Source: JADKHC01 sp047600805
GTDB lineage: Bacteria > Verrucomicrobiota > Verrucomicrobiia > Opitutales > Opitutaceae
Reading direction: 5' to 3'
DNA: 64,000 bases
Assembly (NCBI GenBank): GCA_047600805.1
Contig: JASGKG010000001.1
Location: 806,001 to 870,000, forward strand
Below are positions 45,115 through 52,378 of this stretch, in pieces (position 1 is the stretch's first letter; every line of letters begins with the position of its first letter). Under the pieces are notes generated by a model. That model did no database searches and was not told the origin of the DNA. It was given only the letters and a program-made list of their open reading frames with translations. Both the position numbers and the translations under genes were made by a program.

Positions 45115-45504
45115 ATGAAACACCCTAGTAAAATTCCTTTCCGAAATCGTAATCAGACAGATTGGTGGGTTTACGGTGAGCTCGAATACTGGGTGTCGCG
45201 CCGCCAAAAGAAACTAAAACCGAGCAGCCGTTGCGAAGTCTACGAGAATACCAGAATAATGAAGGCCAAAAGCCGTGAGCAGGCCTACGAGAAGATCATG
45301 CGTTTAGCATCCAAGGAGTTCCCATCCGTAACCGAAGGTGGAGAGTGGCGATTTAAGGGAATTTCCTTTTTACTCCCGATCTACGACGAGTTCGACGATG
45401 GCGCTGAGATTATTTGGAATAAATGTGGTTTCATATCTCAGGCTAGATTAAATCGTATGGCGAAATCGAAGCGCGAGTTGCCTGTATTTGACGATTCAGA
45501 ATGA
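45115..45504 (+). CDS. cassette 4: DUF4288-like protein (copy A)
   Basis: The 129-residue soluble protein fits the DUF4288 pattern: DWWVYGELEYWVSR near the start, a central EVYENTRIMKAKSREQAYEKI, and GEWRFKGISFLLPIYDEFDDGAEI at the end. The domain function is unknown. The start is 9 bases after the crossover. An apparently identical copy is cassette 28 (54682-55071). Confidence 0.85.
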   Translation: MKHPSKIPFRNRNQTDWWVYGELEYWVSRRQKKLKPSSRCEVYENTRIMKAKSREQAYEKIMRLASKEFPSVTEGGEWRFKGISFLLPIYDEFDDGAEIIWNKCGFISQARLNRMAKSKRELPVFDDSE

Positions 45505-45507
45505 AGA

Positions 45508-45601
45508 GCCGAACCAGCCGCTACAGCACAACGCCTATGATCGAGTCTGTCCTTTTAATCTCTGCCCGCCAGTACGGCGTGGCTGACCTGTAACGTTAGG
45601 C
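45508..45601 (+). repeat. attC of cassette 4 (94 bp)
   Basis: It starts GCCGAAC, complementary to the cassette's TTCGGC, and ends GTTAGGC. Short class, loop with CCTTTTAATCTCTGCCC. Confidence 0.92.
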
Positions 45602-45605
45602 AAAG

Positions 45606-45944
45606 ATGATTCGCGATAAAGAGCTGTCGTTAGCCAAGAATATCCTCACCGGTGATACTGAGGTGCTATACGGCATTTTTGGCCTTGTCGCTAGCTCGGG
45701 CTATTTCCCTCCGAGGAGGTTCTTGAACGAGTTTTTTGCGGTTGGCTGTGATCCTTGCGATCAAGATAATCGGATGTGTACTTGGAAGCCGTTTGAGCTT
45801 ACCGAAGATGAGTATCAGCACATTAAGTCGTGGTGGCAGTCGTTATATCCTGATGCCGTTGAGGATTCTCTTGGTGTCTCCGACTGGAGCGATTGGTCTG
45901 TCGTAATCATACATGGGCCCGATGCGTTGGATAACGGAGCCTAA
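45606..45944 (+). CDS. cassette 5: hypothetical acidic protein (copy A)
   Basis: The 112-residue soluble protein is unrecognised. It is rich in Asp and Trp near the end (EDEYQHIKSWWQSLYPDAVED; DWSDWSVVIIHG), with three Cys in the middle (VGCDPCDQDNRMC). The stop codon TAA is the TAA of the attC box GCCTAAC, so gene and recombination site share bases. Apparently identical to cassette 25 (53504-53842). Confidence 0.82.
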   Translation: MIRDKELSLAKNILTGDTEVLYGIFGLVASSGYFPPRRFLNEFFAVGCDPCDQDNRMCTWKPFELTEDEYQHIKSWWQSLYPDAVEDSLGVSDWSDWSVVIIHGPDALDNGA

Positions 45945-46037
45945 CCAGGCGCTAGAGCACAACGCCTATGCTCGTCACGCCAGCTGCGTGGCAGCCGGCG
46001 CGCCAAGCACAGGCGTGGCTCACCTATAACGTTAGCA
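45939..46037 (+). repeat. attC of cassette 5 (99 bp)
   Basis: It starts GCCTAAC, which contains the stop codon of the cassette gene, and ends GTTAGCA. The tip includes AGCTGCGTGGCAGC. Confidence 0.92.
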
Positions 46038-46292
46038 TGTTTCTCCGTCGAGAACCGCAGGTGATATTTTTAGCGCACGCGTTTTAGCGAAGTCGAAGGT
46101 TAGAAAATGATTATTGAGAGAAGTAGTTTAGTCGCAGGTCGGGTTTCCGGCCCGAAGGACGGAAGAAGTGGCCGCTGGCTCCGGCGGTGGTTTTCAGTCG
46201 CTCATGCTAACCAGGCGCTACAGCGCAACGCCTATGATCGCGTCCATCCTGTTAATCTCGGCTCGCCGGTACGGCGTGGCTGACCTGTAACG
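46032..46292 (+). other. cassette 6: gene-less cassette, variant A (copy 2)
   Basis: Reads the same as cassette 2 over its 261 bases. Together with cassette 7 it forms a pair that recurs as cassettes 20-21. Confidence 0.8.
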
Positions 46293-46298
46293 TTAGCG
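46205..46298 (+). repeat. attC of cassette 6 (94 bp)
   Basis: Same as the cassette 2 site except for the last bases (GTTAGCG), which belong to the next cassette. Confidence 0.9.
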
Positions 46299-46583
46299 TT
46301 TTTTATCCGTCGATATCGCTAGTGGTTAAAAGTAAGGATTAACGCAGGTTAAAGATTAGCGTTATTGGTGACATTTTAAGGTTAGAAAAGAGTAGTCGTA
46401 GGTTTGTAGATAGGGCCGATGGTTATGAAAACGAAGAATCCCAAGTCGCTTATCCGGCGGAGAATACAGCTTCGTTAATGTCCTATGTCGCTTTACGCTA
46501 ACCAGTCGCTACAGCGCAACGCCTATGCTCACACTTTTTCTGTTTTTCCCTGCCGCGCCGTACGGCGTGGCTGACCTATAACG
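46293..46583 (+). other. cassette 7: gene-less cassette, variant B
   Basis: The 291-base cassette has no frame above 20 codons before the attC. It aligns along its whole length with variant C (cassette 15), and blocks at its start, middle and end match variant A. A 17-codon frame ending SLIRRRIQLR lines up in frame with SLVRRRIQRC in variant C, so a micropeptide is a possible alternative to a non-coding RNA. Copy: cassette 21. Confidence 0.8.
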
Positions 46584-46589
46584 TTAGCC
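46496..46589 (+). repeat. attC of cassette 7 (94 bp)
   Basis: It starts CGCTAAC, complementary to the cassette's TTAGCG, and ends GTTAGCC. Short class with a T-rich loop (CACACTTTTTCTG). Confidence 0.9.
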
Positions 46590-46594
46590 AAGAA

Positions 46595-46819
46595 ATGAAC
46601 TGCCCACGTTGCTCAAAGGAGATGGAAGAAGGTAGCTGCTACACTGGCCAGACCGGCTTTGGCTTTTTGTTTGCTGGGTTGGCCTTACCGCATCTGTTTT
46701 TCCAGGCTCTCGGAAAGAAAAAGAAGAGCGTTACATCCTGGAATGCTGGAGCCTGTCGATCATTTCATTGTTCAGAATGCGAAGCGACAATCATTTATCC
46801 TGATGAGCCTGGTATTTGA
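46595..46819 (+). CDS. cassette 8: zinc-ribbon-like small protein (copy 1 of 4)
   Basis: The 74-residue protein has an N-terminal CPRCSKEMEEG knuckle, a hydrophobic stretch (GFGFLFAGLALPHLFFQAL), a basic KKKK turn, and a C-terminal FHCSECEATIIYPDE. The CxxC pairs at both ends would form one zinc ribbon around the hydrophobic insert, a layout like PF20097-type small proteins. This is the most copied gene of the array: cassettes 8, 10, 12 and 26 read the same. Confidence 0.85.
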   Translation: MNCPRCSKEMEEGSCYTGQTGFGFLFAGLALPHLFFQALGKKKKSVTSWNAGACRSFHCSECEATIIYPDEPGI

Positions 46820-46831
46820 AATGCGCAGAAG

Positions 46832-46930
46832 GGCTAACCAGGCGCTAGAGCACAACGCCTATGCTCGTCACGCCAGCTGCGTGGCAGCTGTCGCGCCGAG
46901 CACAGGCGTGGCTCACCTATAACGTTCGGC
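46832..46930 (+). repeat. attC of cassette 8 (99 bp)
   Basis: It starts GGCTAAC, matching the cassette's TTAGCC, and ends GTTCGGC. The tip pairs CAGCTGC with GCAGCTG. Confidence 0.93.
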
Positions 46931-46934
46931 AAAG

Positions 46935-47234
46935 ATGCACTACTTACGTTCTGATTTGATCGGCTTGCTGGGGCTGTTGGCAATCTTCGGCATTTTGATG
47001 TGGCTGTCGTCGAGCAAAGGAGGAGTTCGGCGATCCTTTATCATCCTTGGCCTAATGGAAATTCTGATGGGTGTAGGAGGGCTCATCACTGGAAAGATAG
47101 ATCAGTACCATCGTGTCGCCGCGCCTTTGGAGGGATCGGCAGCGATAATTGGATCGCTCGTTTTATTATTCGTTGGTGGCTATACCGTTTGTAAGGCGTT
47201 GCGTTGGCGACCCGGCGAAGGTGACAAGAAATGA
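46935..47234 (+). CDS. cassette 9: small membrane protein
   Basis: The 99-residue protein has three predicted helices (LIGLLGLLAIFGILMWL; SFIILGLMEILMGVGGLI; GSAAIIGSLVLLFVGGYTV) and a basic tail. No family was recognised. Single copy. The start is 10 bases after the crossover (TTCGGCAAAGATG). Confidence 0.82.
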   Translation: MHYLRSDLIGLLGLLAIFGILMWLSSSKGGVRRSFIILGLMEILMGVGGLITGKIDQYHRVAAPLEGSAAIIGSLVLLFVGGYTVCKALRWRPGEGDKK

Positions 47235-47241
47235 AGAATAA

Positions 47242-47340
47242 GCCGAACCAGGCGCTAGAGCGCAACGCCTATGTCCGTCACGCCGCGTGCGAGGCACGCG
47301 TCGCGCCGGCCACAGGCGTGGCTCACCTTTAACGTTAGCC
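47242..47340 (+). repeat. attC of cassette 9 (99 bp)
   Basis: It starts GCCGAAC and ends GTTAGCC. The tip pairs GCGTGC with GCACGC. Confidence 0.92.
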
Positions 47341-47345
47341 AAGAA

Positions 47346-47570
47346 ATGAACTGCCCACGTTGCTCAAAGGAGATGGAAGAAGGTAGCTGCTACACTGGCC
47401 AGACCGGCTTTGGCTTTTTGTTTGCTGGGTTGGCCTTACCGCATCTGTTTTTCCAGGCTCTCGGAAAGAAAAAGAAGAGCGTTACATCCTGGAATGCTGG
47501 AGCCTGTCGATCATTTCATTGTTCAGAATGCGAAGCGACAATCATTTATCCTGATGAGCCTGGTATTTGA
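47346..47570 (+). CDS. cassette 10: zinc-ribbon-like small protein (copy 2 of 4)
   Basis: The protein is the same as that of cassette 8 (CPRCSKEM and FHCSECEA ends). A longer frame back to 47271 only reads through the upstream attC; the real start is the ATG 11 bases after the crossover. Confidence 0.83.
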   Translation: MNCPRCSKEMEEGSCYTGQTGFGFLFAGLALPHLFFQALGKKKKSVTSWNAGACRSFHCSECEATIIYPDEPGI

Positions 47571-47582
47571 AATGCGCAGAAG

Positions 47583-47681
47583 GGCTAACCAGGCGCTAGA
47601 GCACAACGCCTATGCTCGTCACGCCAGCTGCGTGGCAGCTGTCGCGCCGAGCACAGGCGTGGCTCACCTATAACGTTGGGC
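47583..47681 (+). repeat. attC of cassette 10 (99 bp)
   Basis: Reads like the cassette 8 site; the last bases are GTTGGGC because cassette 11 follows. Confidence 0.92.
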
Positions 47682-47686
47682 AAAGC

Positions 47687-48019
47687 ATGACGATCAAGAA
47701 GAGACTCCTAGCTAAGCCAGAATATTGCGCCATGCTTGCTCTGCCGTGCGTTATTGCGATTCTGTCGCTTGCGATATTGGGAGTGCCTTCACCGGACTGG
47801 TGGATCGTTGCGATTCCGCCATTGATTTTTGTTCTTATAATCTATGTTTCGCTGCGCACAGGAAAAGCAAGAATGCGTACCGCGGTTTGTATGATCGACG
47901 ACAATCCGTCGGGGTTTTGGCGCATACTTTACTGGTATTTTGGCTTTTATTGTCTGGTCACATTTTTGACCCCGATCGCTGTGCTTATTAGATTTATCCG
48001 ATTCGGAGGTGCACAATGA
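47687..48019 (+). CDS. cassette 11: small membrane protein (copy B)
   Basis: The second copy of the three-helix 110-residue protein of cassette 1, with the same sequence. The frame back to 47612 is attC read-through. It sits between two copies of the zinc-ribbon cassette. Confidence 0.83.
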   Translation: MTIKKRLLAKPEYCAMLALPCVIAILSLAILGVPSPDWWIVAIPPLIFVLIIYVSLRTGKARMRTAVCMIDDNPSGFWRILYWYFGFYCLVTFLTPIAVLIRFIRFGGAQ

Positions 48020-48023
48020 AGAC

Positions 48024-48122
48024 GCCCAACCAGGCGCTACTGCCAACGCCTATGCTCGTCACGCCGGCTGCTGGCGCACCCGTCGCGCCGAGCACAGGCG
48101 CGGCAGATCTATAACGTTAGCC
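48024..48122 (+). repeat. attC of cassette 11 (99 bp)
   Basis: Reads like the cassette 1 site up to the core; it ends GTTAGCC. Confidence 0.92.
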
Positions 48123-48127
48123 AAGAA

Positions 48128-48352
48128 ATGAACTGCCCACGTTGCTCAAAGGAGATGGAAGAAGGTAGCTGCTACACTGGCCAGACCGGCTTTGGCTTTT
48201 TGTTTGCTGGGTTGGCCTTACCGCATCTGTTTTTCCAGGCTCTCGGAAAGAAAAAGAAGAGCGTTACATCCTGGAATGCTGGAGCCTGTCGATCATTTCA
48301 TTGTTCAGAATGCGAAGCGACAATCATTTATCCTGATGAGCCTGGTATTTGA
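48128..48352 (+). CDS. cassette 12: zinc-ribbon-like small protein (copy 3 of 4)
   Basis: Same 74-residue product as cassettes 8, 10 and 26. Cassettes 10-11-12 thus form the pattern zinc ribbon, membrane protein, zinc ribbon. Confidence 0.83.
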   Translation: MNCPRCSKEMEEGSCYTGQTGFGFLFAGLALPHLFFQALGKKKKSVTSWNAGACRSFHCSECEATIIYPDEPGI

Positions 48353-48364
48353 AATGCGCAGAAG

Positions 48365-48463
48365 GGCTAACCAGGCGCTAGAGCACAACGCCTATGCTCG
48401 TCACGCCAGCTGCGTGGCAGCTGTCGCGCCGAGCACAGGCGTGGCTCACCTATAACGTTAGCC
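48365..48463 (+). repeat. attC of cassette 12 (99 bp)
   Basis: Same as the cassette 8 site; it ends GTTAGCC. Confidence 0.92.
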
Positions 48464-48470
48464 AAAAGCC

Positions 48471-48857
48471 ATGAGCACGCTGCCTGAAGGTTGGACGGAC
48501 GATATGCGGATTGCCATCGCACCCGGCTCGGAGACCGCACTGGTCGATCTTATATTTTCCCAATTGCTGGCGTTTGTTGATGCAAGCACGGCCTGTCATG
48601 AAATCCAAACGCGATTCCACCTTACCGAGGATGATGCGTATCTTGCGCTTGATCGAGTTCCTGGCGGAGTCATTCGCGCACTTACAGGCAATCCGGCCAA
48701 TCGACCCGATCCGTCCAAAGATCCGCTAGCCCACATTGCATTCGAGAAGGTCTGGTCAGAGCTTCCGCGCGTTCATTGGTTTTCGATGCGCCGAAAGTCC
48801 ATCGGTCGATGGCACACGTGGTTTGAGGAGCTACGCAACCGTGAAAAATCAGGCTAA
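48471..48857 (+). CDS. cassette 13: hypothetical soluble protein
   Basis: The 128-residue protein has no signal or membrane segment. It is helical with IQTRFHLTEDDAYLALDRVPGG in the middle and a Trp/Arg-rich end (WFSMRRKSIGRWHTWFEEL). No family was recognised. Its stop TAA lies in the attC box GGCTAAC. Single copy. Confidence 0.8.
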   Translation: MSTLPEGWTDDMRIAIAPGSETALVDLIFSQLLAFVDASTACHEIQTRFHLTEDDAYLALDRVPGGVIRALTGNPANRPDPSKDPLAHIAFEKVWSELPRVHWFSMRRKSIGRWHTWFEELRNREKSG

Positions 48858-48950
48858 CCAGGCGCTACTGCCAACGCCTATGTCTGTCACGGATCGTGCT
48901 GGCGCACGCTCCGCGCCAGCCACAGGCGCGGCAGATCTATAACGTTCGGC
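48852..48950 (+). repeat. attC of cassette 13 (99 bp)
   Basis: It starts GGCTAAC (contains the gene's stop) and ends GTTCGGC. The right arm reads GGCGCGGCAGATC. Confidence 0.91.
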
Positions 48951-48954
48951 AAAG

Positions 48955-49167
48955 ATGAAGTGGCTCTATCTTTTCCTCGCGATTACTGCTGCAGTTTGTG
49001 CAGTGCTAACAGGTTTGCTCGAGGATCCTAAAGAAAAGGCGGAAGGACTTCGCGTTTGTATTACCGCCAGTGTTGTTAATTTTGGGCTCTTTTATGCAAT
49101 TCGGAGGGCGCAGAAGAAGAGGAGTCCAGAAAATAATGCGTCAGGTAGTTGGAAGATTCGAGTATAG
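48955..49167 (+). CDS. cassette 14: small membrane protein
   Basis: The 70-residue protein has helix 1 at the very start (LYLFLAITAAVCAVLTGLL), a charged loop (EDPKEKAEG), helix 2 (VCITASVVNFGLFYAI) and a basic tail. Function is unknown. Single copy. Confidence 0.78.
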   Translation: MKWLYLFLAITAAVCAVLTGLLEDPKEKAEGLRVCITASVVNFGLFYAIRRAQKKRSPENNASGSWKIRV

Positions 49168-49187
49168 TGGTATGACGAGTTTAAGAA

Positions 49188-49281
49188 GCCGAACCAGCCG
49201 CTACAGCGCAACGCCTATGATCACGTCCGTCCTTTTAATCTCGGCTCGCTGGTACGGCGTGGCTGATCTGTAACGTTAGCA
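49188..49281 (+). repeat. attC of cassette 14 (94 bp)
   Basis: It starts GCCGAAC and ends GTTAGCA. Short class. Confidence 0.9.
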
Positions 49282-49562
49282 TCTTTTCTCCGTCGAATGT
49301 CGCTGGTCTTAAAAGAAAGATTATCGCTGGTTAGGAATCAGAGCCGTTAGTGGTATTTTAAGATTAGAAACGAATAGTCGCAGGTTTGTAGGCCGAGCTG
49401 CTGGTTATGAAGAAAAGTTCCTGGTCGCTTGTCCGGCGAAGAATACAGCGTTGTTAATATCCTATGTCGCTTTATGCTAACCAGTCGCTACAGCGCAACG
49501 CCTATGTTCATCCGCTTTCTGCTTTTCCCAGCCTTGTCGTACGGCGTGGCTGATCTATAACG
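49276..49562 (+). other. cassette 15: gene-less cassette, variant C
   Basis: The 287-base cassette aligns end to end with variant B, with many substitutions and small indels. The best conserved blocks are TCCGTCGA near the start, AATAGTCGCAGGTTTGTAG in the middle, and GTCGCTTGTCCGGCGAAGAA plus CCTATGTCGCTTTA near the end. Only a 16-codon frame (MKKSSWSLVRRRIQRC) is shared. Single copy. Confidence 0.8.
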
Positions 49563-49568
49563 TTAGGC
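49475..49568 (+). repeat. attC of cassette 15 (94 bp)
   Basis: It starts TGCTAAC and ends GTTAGGC. Short class with a loop CATCCGCTTTCTGC. Confidence 0.9.
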
Positions 49569-49572
49569 TAAA

Positions 49573-49806
49573 ATGAAAGAGCTGGTGCAAACGTTTTTAA
49601 TCGGTGGCGGTATCATAGGTTTGTTAGTTACTGTGCCTTTAGCTGTGTTTATTTGGTGTATGCGCGGATTCGCGAGTCCAGATGAAGGTCTTTTCTTTGG
49701 CTTCTTCTGTTTTGGCCTGCCCGTTTTATGTCTAGCGTGTTTGATAGGTGGCTTACGGTGGCGCCGCAAAGATGGTGACATCGAAACGCAAAAGGAAGAG
49801 GCCTAA
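49573..49806 (+). CDS. cassette 16: small membrane protein
   Basis: The 77-residue protein has two helices (FLIGGGIIGLLVTVPLAVFIWCM; LFFGFFCFGLPVLCLACLIGGL) and an RWRRKDGD-EEA tail. Its stop TAA is inside the attC box GCCTAAC. No family was recognised. Confidence 0.8.
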   Translation: MKELVQTFLIGGGIIGLLVTVPLAVFIWCMRGFASPDEGLFFGFFCFGLPVLCLACLIGGLRWRRKDGDIETQKEEA

Positions 49807-49894
49807 CCAGGCGCTACAGCGCAACGCCTATGCTCGAGTCCGTCCTTTTAATCTCTGCCCGTCGGTACGGCGTGGCTGACCTTTAACGTTCGCC
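49801..49894 (+). repeat. attC of cassette 16 (94 bp)
   Basis: It starts GCCTAAC and ends GTTCGCC. Short class. Confidence 0.9.
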
Positions 49895-49899
49895 AAAGA

Positions 49900-50379
49900 A
49901 TGAGCCTCAGTTGGACAGAGCCTAGTAAAGGTGATCGGGCCTTCATCGCGGAGGTTGTCGGGGCGTTTAGCGCTGGTAAAGCGAGCGACGTTTTTAGAGA
50001 CGCCTGGCGCTTTCTGATGACGACTGTTGTGCCGCTGAATGAGCGTGCTGATTGGGATCACATCCGTTGCGAGTTCTGGCTCGATTCTGGTCGTTGTGTC
50101 ATCTTCGTCGCACACGCCGAGAAGGTCGATCGTATCGATCGAGGCTGCTGCCAGATTGTATCCCGGGATTTGATGTCAGTGTGGGAGCGATGCGCCAGCC
50201 GATTTGCAGACAGCGACGAAGATTTTAGTCGTGCCATAGTTGAGGAAGAACGGAAGTTGATGTCTTTTGCCGTTGATGCAGCTAATGCTGTTGCGAAAGA
50301 GATGACCGGATTACGCGGGGTTGACATCGAGTTTTGGGATGCTGATGCATCGCTTCTTGAATCGTACACTATTGGATGA
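49900..50379 (+). CDS. cassette 17: hypothetical soluble protein
   Basis: The 159-residue protein is mostly alpha/beta (CEFWLDSGRCVIFVAHAEKVDRID) with a long helix (FSRAIVEEERKLMSFAVDAANAVAKEM) and an acidic end. No family was recognised; no signal peptide. Single copy. The start lies 11 bases after the crossover. Confidence 0.8.
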   Translation: MSLSWTEPSKGDRAFIAEVVGAFSAGKASDVFRDAWRFLMTTVVPLNERADWDHIRCEFWLDSGRCVIFVAHAEKVDRIDRGCCQIVSRDLMSVWERCASRFADSDEDFSRAIVEEERKLMSFAVDAANAVAKEMTGLRGVDIEFWDADASLLESYTIG

Positions 50380-50386
50380 AAACGGA

Positions 50387-50485
50387 GGCGAACCAGGCGC
50401 TAGAGCACAACGCCTATGTCCGTCACGCCGCGTGCGGGGCACGCGTCGCGCCGGCCACAGGCGTGGCTCACCTGTAACGTTCGGC
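50387..50485 (+). repeat. attC of cassette 17 (99 bp)
   Basis: It starts GGCGAAC, matching the cassette's TTCGCC, and ends GTTCGGC. Confidence 0.91.
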
Positions 50486-50490
50486 AAAAG

Positions 50491-50784
50491 ATGGAACCAA
50501 ACGTTAACGATATCTTGAAGGTTTATCTTGGCACTGATGCTGCGGGTGGATTCCAGCCGATTGGATGCGAAGAGAGATTGAAGCGTGCTTATCGGTTCGA
50601 CCACGCGAAACGGTTGCAAGAGATTGAGCGTTATCTCGAAGAAGATCACACACCGGACTGGTCGAAGCATGATCTCATCCAGGCGGGCAATTTTGTTGCT
50701 GACGTACTCAAGAAGAAGTTTCCAGAGCTTGAGGACGTCGTCGTCCGATCACTTGCGAACCGTTTTACCTTTGGCTGGAAATGA
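50491..50784 (+). CDS. cassette 18: hypothetical helical protein
   Basis: The 97-residue soluble protein is mainly helical (AYRFDHAKRLQEIERYLEED; DLIQAGNFVADVLKKKFPELEDVVVRSL). No family was recognised. The frame back to 50416 is attC read-through; the ATG at 50491 lies 11 bases after the crossover. Confidence 0.8.
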   Translation: MEPNVNDILKVYLGTDAAGGFQPIGCEERLKRAYRFDHAKRLQEIERYLEEDHTPDWSKHDLIQAGNFVADVLKKKFPELEDVVVRSLANRFTFGWK

Positions 50785-50793
50785 ATAAACGGA

Positions 50794-50887
50794 GCCGAAC
50801 CAGTCGCTACAGCGCAACGCCTATGATCACGTCCGTCCTTTTAATCTCTGCCCGCCGGTACGGCGTGGCTGACCTTTAACGTTAGCC
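50794..50887 (+). repeat. attC of cassette 18 (94 bp)
   Basis: It starts GCCGAAC and ends GTTAGCC. Short class. Confidence 0.9.
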
Positions 50888-50890
50888 AAA

Positions 50891-51355
50891 ATGAGACCAA
50901 GACTCTTCGGCTATCCTCTACTCACATCTTTCCTGTTTCTCTCGGTGGCAGGATCTGTGGGGTTAGCTACACTTCTTCTTGCCGGATCGGCGTTACATGG
51001 AGAGCTGATCGGCGGTGTGCTCGGTATCTTTGCCGCACCATTGATAGCAATGGTTGGTAGTATCGTTTTGCTCATCGTAGCGGCTATTCCATTCACCGTG
51101 TTTGCGCGTTGGGTTTTCTGGAAAGCGAAGTGGAGCGAGCAGTTGCGATGGCTCGTGATTCCGCTGACTGGACCGATTGTCTTCTGTGTGCTCGGGCCAA
51201 TTTCATTGCTTCTTGGCGACAGTGACATTTTTGGGGCGGCACCGTTCTCATTTGTGCTTGGCGTTGTTATCAGCACATATTGGCTTTCGTATCTGCTGTT
51301 TGACTTACGATTCAAGAAACAGAGGGCTAACCAGGCGCTACAGCACAACGCCTAA
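50891..51355 (+). CDS. cassette 19: membrane protein with attC-encoded tail
   Basis: The 154-residue protein has about four helices (LTSFLFLSVAGSVGLATLLLA; GGVLGIFAAPLIAMVGSIVL; LVIPLTGPIVFCVLGPISLLL; SFVLGVVISTYWLSYLLF). There is no stop before the attC, so the last ten residues (RANQALQHNA) are encoded by the recombination site. Function unknown. Confidence 0.8.
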   Translation: MRPRLFGYPLLTSFLFLSVAGSVGLATLLLAGSALHGELIGGVLGIFAAPLIAMVGSIVLLIVAAIPFTVFARWVFWKAKWSEQLRWLVIPLTGPIVFCVLGPISLLLGDSDIFGAAPFSFVLGVVISTYWLSYLLFDLRFKKQRANQALQHNA

Positions 51356-51416
51356 GTTACGTCCTTCCTGTTTTTCAATACCGCCGGTACGGCGTGGCTG
51401 ACCTATAACGTTAGCA
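51325..51416 (+). repeat. attC of cassette 19 (92 bp)
   Basis: It starts GGCTAAC and ends GTTAGCA. Slightly shortened short-class site; the left arm has GCCTAAG, giving the stop of the cassette gene. Confidence 0.88.
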
Positions 51417-51671
51417 TGTTTCTCCGTCGAGAACCGCAGGTGATATTTTTAGCGCACGCGTTTTAGCGAAGTCGAAGGTTAGAAAATGATTATTGAGAGA
51501 AGTAGTTTAGTCGCAGGTCGGGTTTCCGGCCCGAAGGACGGAAGAAGTGGCCGCTGGCTCCGGCGGTGGTTTTCAGTCGCTCATGCTAACCAGGCGCTAC
51601 AGCGCAACGCCTATGATCGCGTCCATCCTGTTAATCTCGGCTCGCCGGTACGGCGTGGCTGACCTGTAACG
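51411..51671 (+). other. cassette 20: gene-less cassette, variant A (copy 3)
   Basis: Reads the same as cassettes 2 and 6. With cassette 21 it repeats the 552-base pair formed by cassettes 6 and 7. Confidence 0.8.
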
Positions 51672-51677
51672 TTAGCG
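51584..51677 (+). repeat. attC of cassette 20 (94 bp)
   Basis: Same as the cassette 6 site, ending GTTAGCG. Confidence 0.9.
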
Positions 51678-51962
51678 TTTTTTATCCGTCGATATCGCTA
51701 GTGGTTAAAAGTAAGGATTAACGCAGGTTAAAGATTAGCGTTATTGGTGACATTTTAAGGTTAGAAAAGAGTAGTCGTAGGTTTGTAGATAGGGCCGATG
51801 GTTATGAAAACGAAGAATCCCAAGTCGCTTATCCGGCGGAGAATACAGCTTCGTTAATGTCCTATGTCGCTTTACGCTAACCAGTCGCTACAGCGCAACG
51901 CCTATGCTCACACTTTTTCTGTTTTTCCCTGCCGCGCCGTACGGCGTGGCTGACCTATAACG
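51672..51962 (+). other. cassette 21: gene-less cassette, variant B (copy 2)
   Basis: Reads the same as cassette 7. No frame above 20 codons before the attC. Confidence 0.8.
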
Positions 51963-51968
51963 TTAGGC
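51875..51968 (+). repeat. attC of cassette 21 (94 bp)
   Basis: Same as the cassette 7 site; it ends GTTAGGC. Confidence 0.9.
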
Positions 51969-51976
51969 AAAGTAAG

Positions 51977-52267
51977 ATGCCGTTCATCGACAAATATTCC
52001 TTTGAAAAGAAGGGCGGCTGTGGGTGCAGCAATTCGGACTACCATCTAGCGCGCACGACTTGCTGCTGCGCTTATGGCGTAGAAGATGATGAGCTGCTCG
52101 ATTTCTATTTTGATCCGCGCGATCTTTCCCGTGTTATATTCCTCGGAAAAGAAGAAGAGCCCTGTCCGTTCTGCGGAGTTAAAGATTGGAATTTAGAGCG
52201 TGTCGAAGATTTCGCAGCCATGCCGCAGGAGTGGCGCTGGGCAGTACCGCAGGACCTTAGCCAATGA
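51977..52267 (+). CDS. cassette 22: cysteine-rich small protein
   Basis: The 96-residue soluble protein has eight Cys: GGCGCSN and ARTTCCCAYG near the start, and a CPFCGVKDW knuckle in the second half. A metal-binding protein is likely. No family was recognised. The start is 14 bases after the crossover, the longest leader among the simple cassettes after cassette 33. Confidence 0.8.
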   Translation: MPFIDKYSFEKKGGCGCSNSDYHLARTTCCCAYGVEDDELLDFYFDPRDLSRVIFLGKEEEPCPFCGVKDWNLERVEDFAAMPQEWRWAVPQDLSQ

Positions 52268-52274
52268 AACCGGA

Positions 52275-52373
52275 GCCTAACCAGGCGCTACAGCACAACG
52301 CCTTTGCTCGTCACGCCAGCTGCAGAGCAGCCGTCGCGCCGAGCACAGGCGTGGCTGACCTGTAACGTTCGGC
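52275..52373 (+). repeat. attC of cassette 22 (99 bp)
   Basis: It starts GCCTAAC and ends GTTCGGC. Confidence 0.92.
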
Positions 52374-52378
52374 AAAAA

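Noticed and set aside
46659..46922. 87-codon frame overlapping the zinc-ribbon gene in cassettes 8, 10, 12 and 26
   Set aside because: It repeats only because the cassette repeats; it starts inside the zinc-ribbon gene and runs into the attC.
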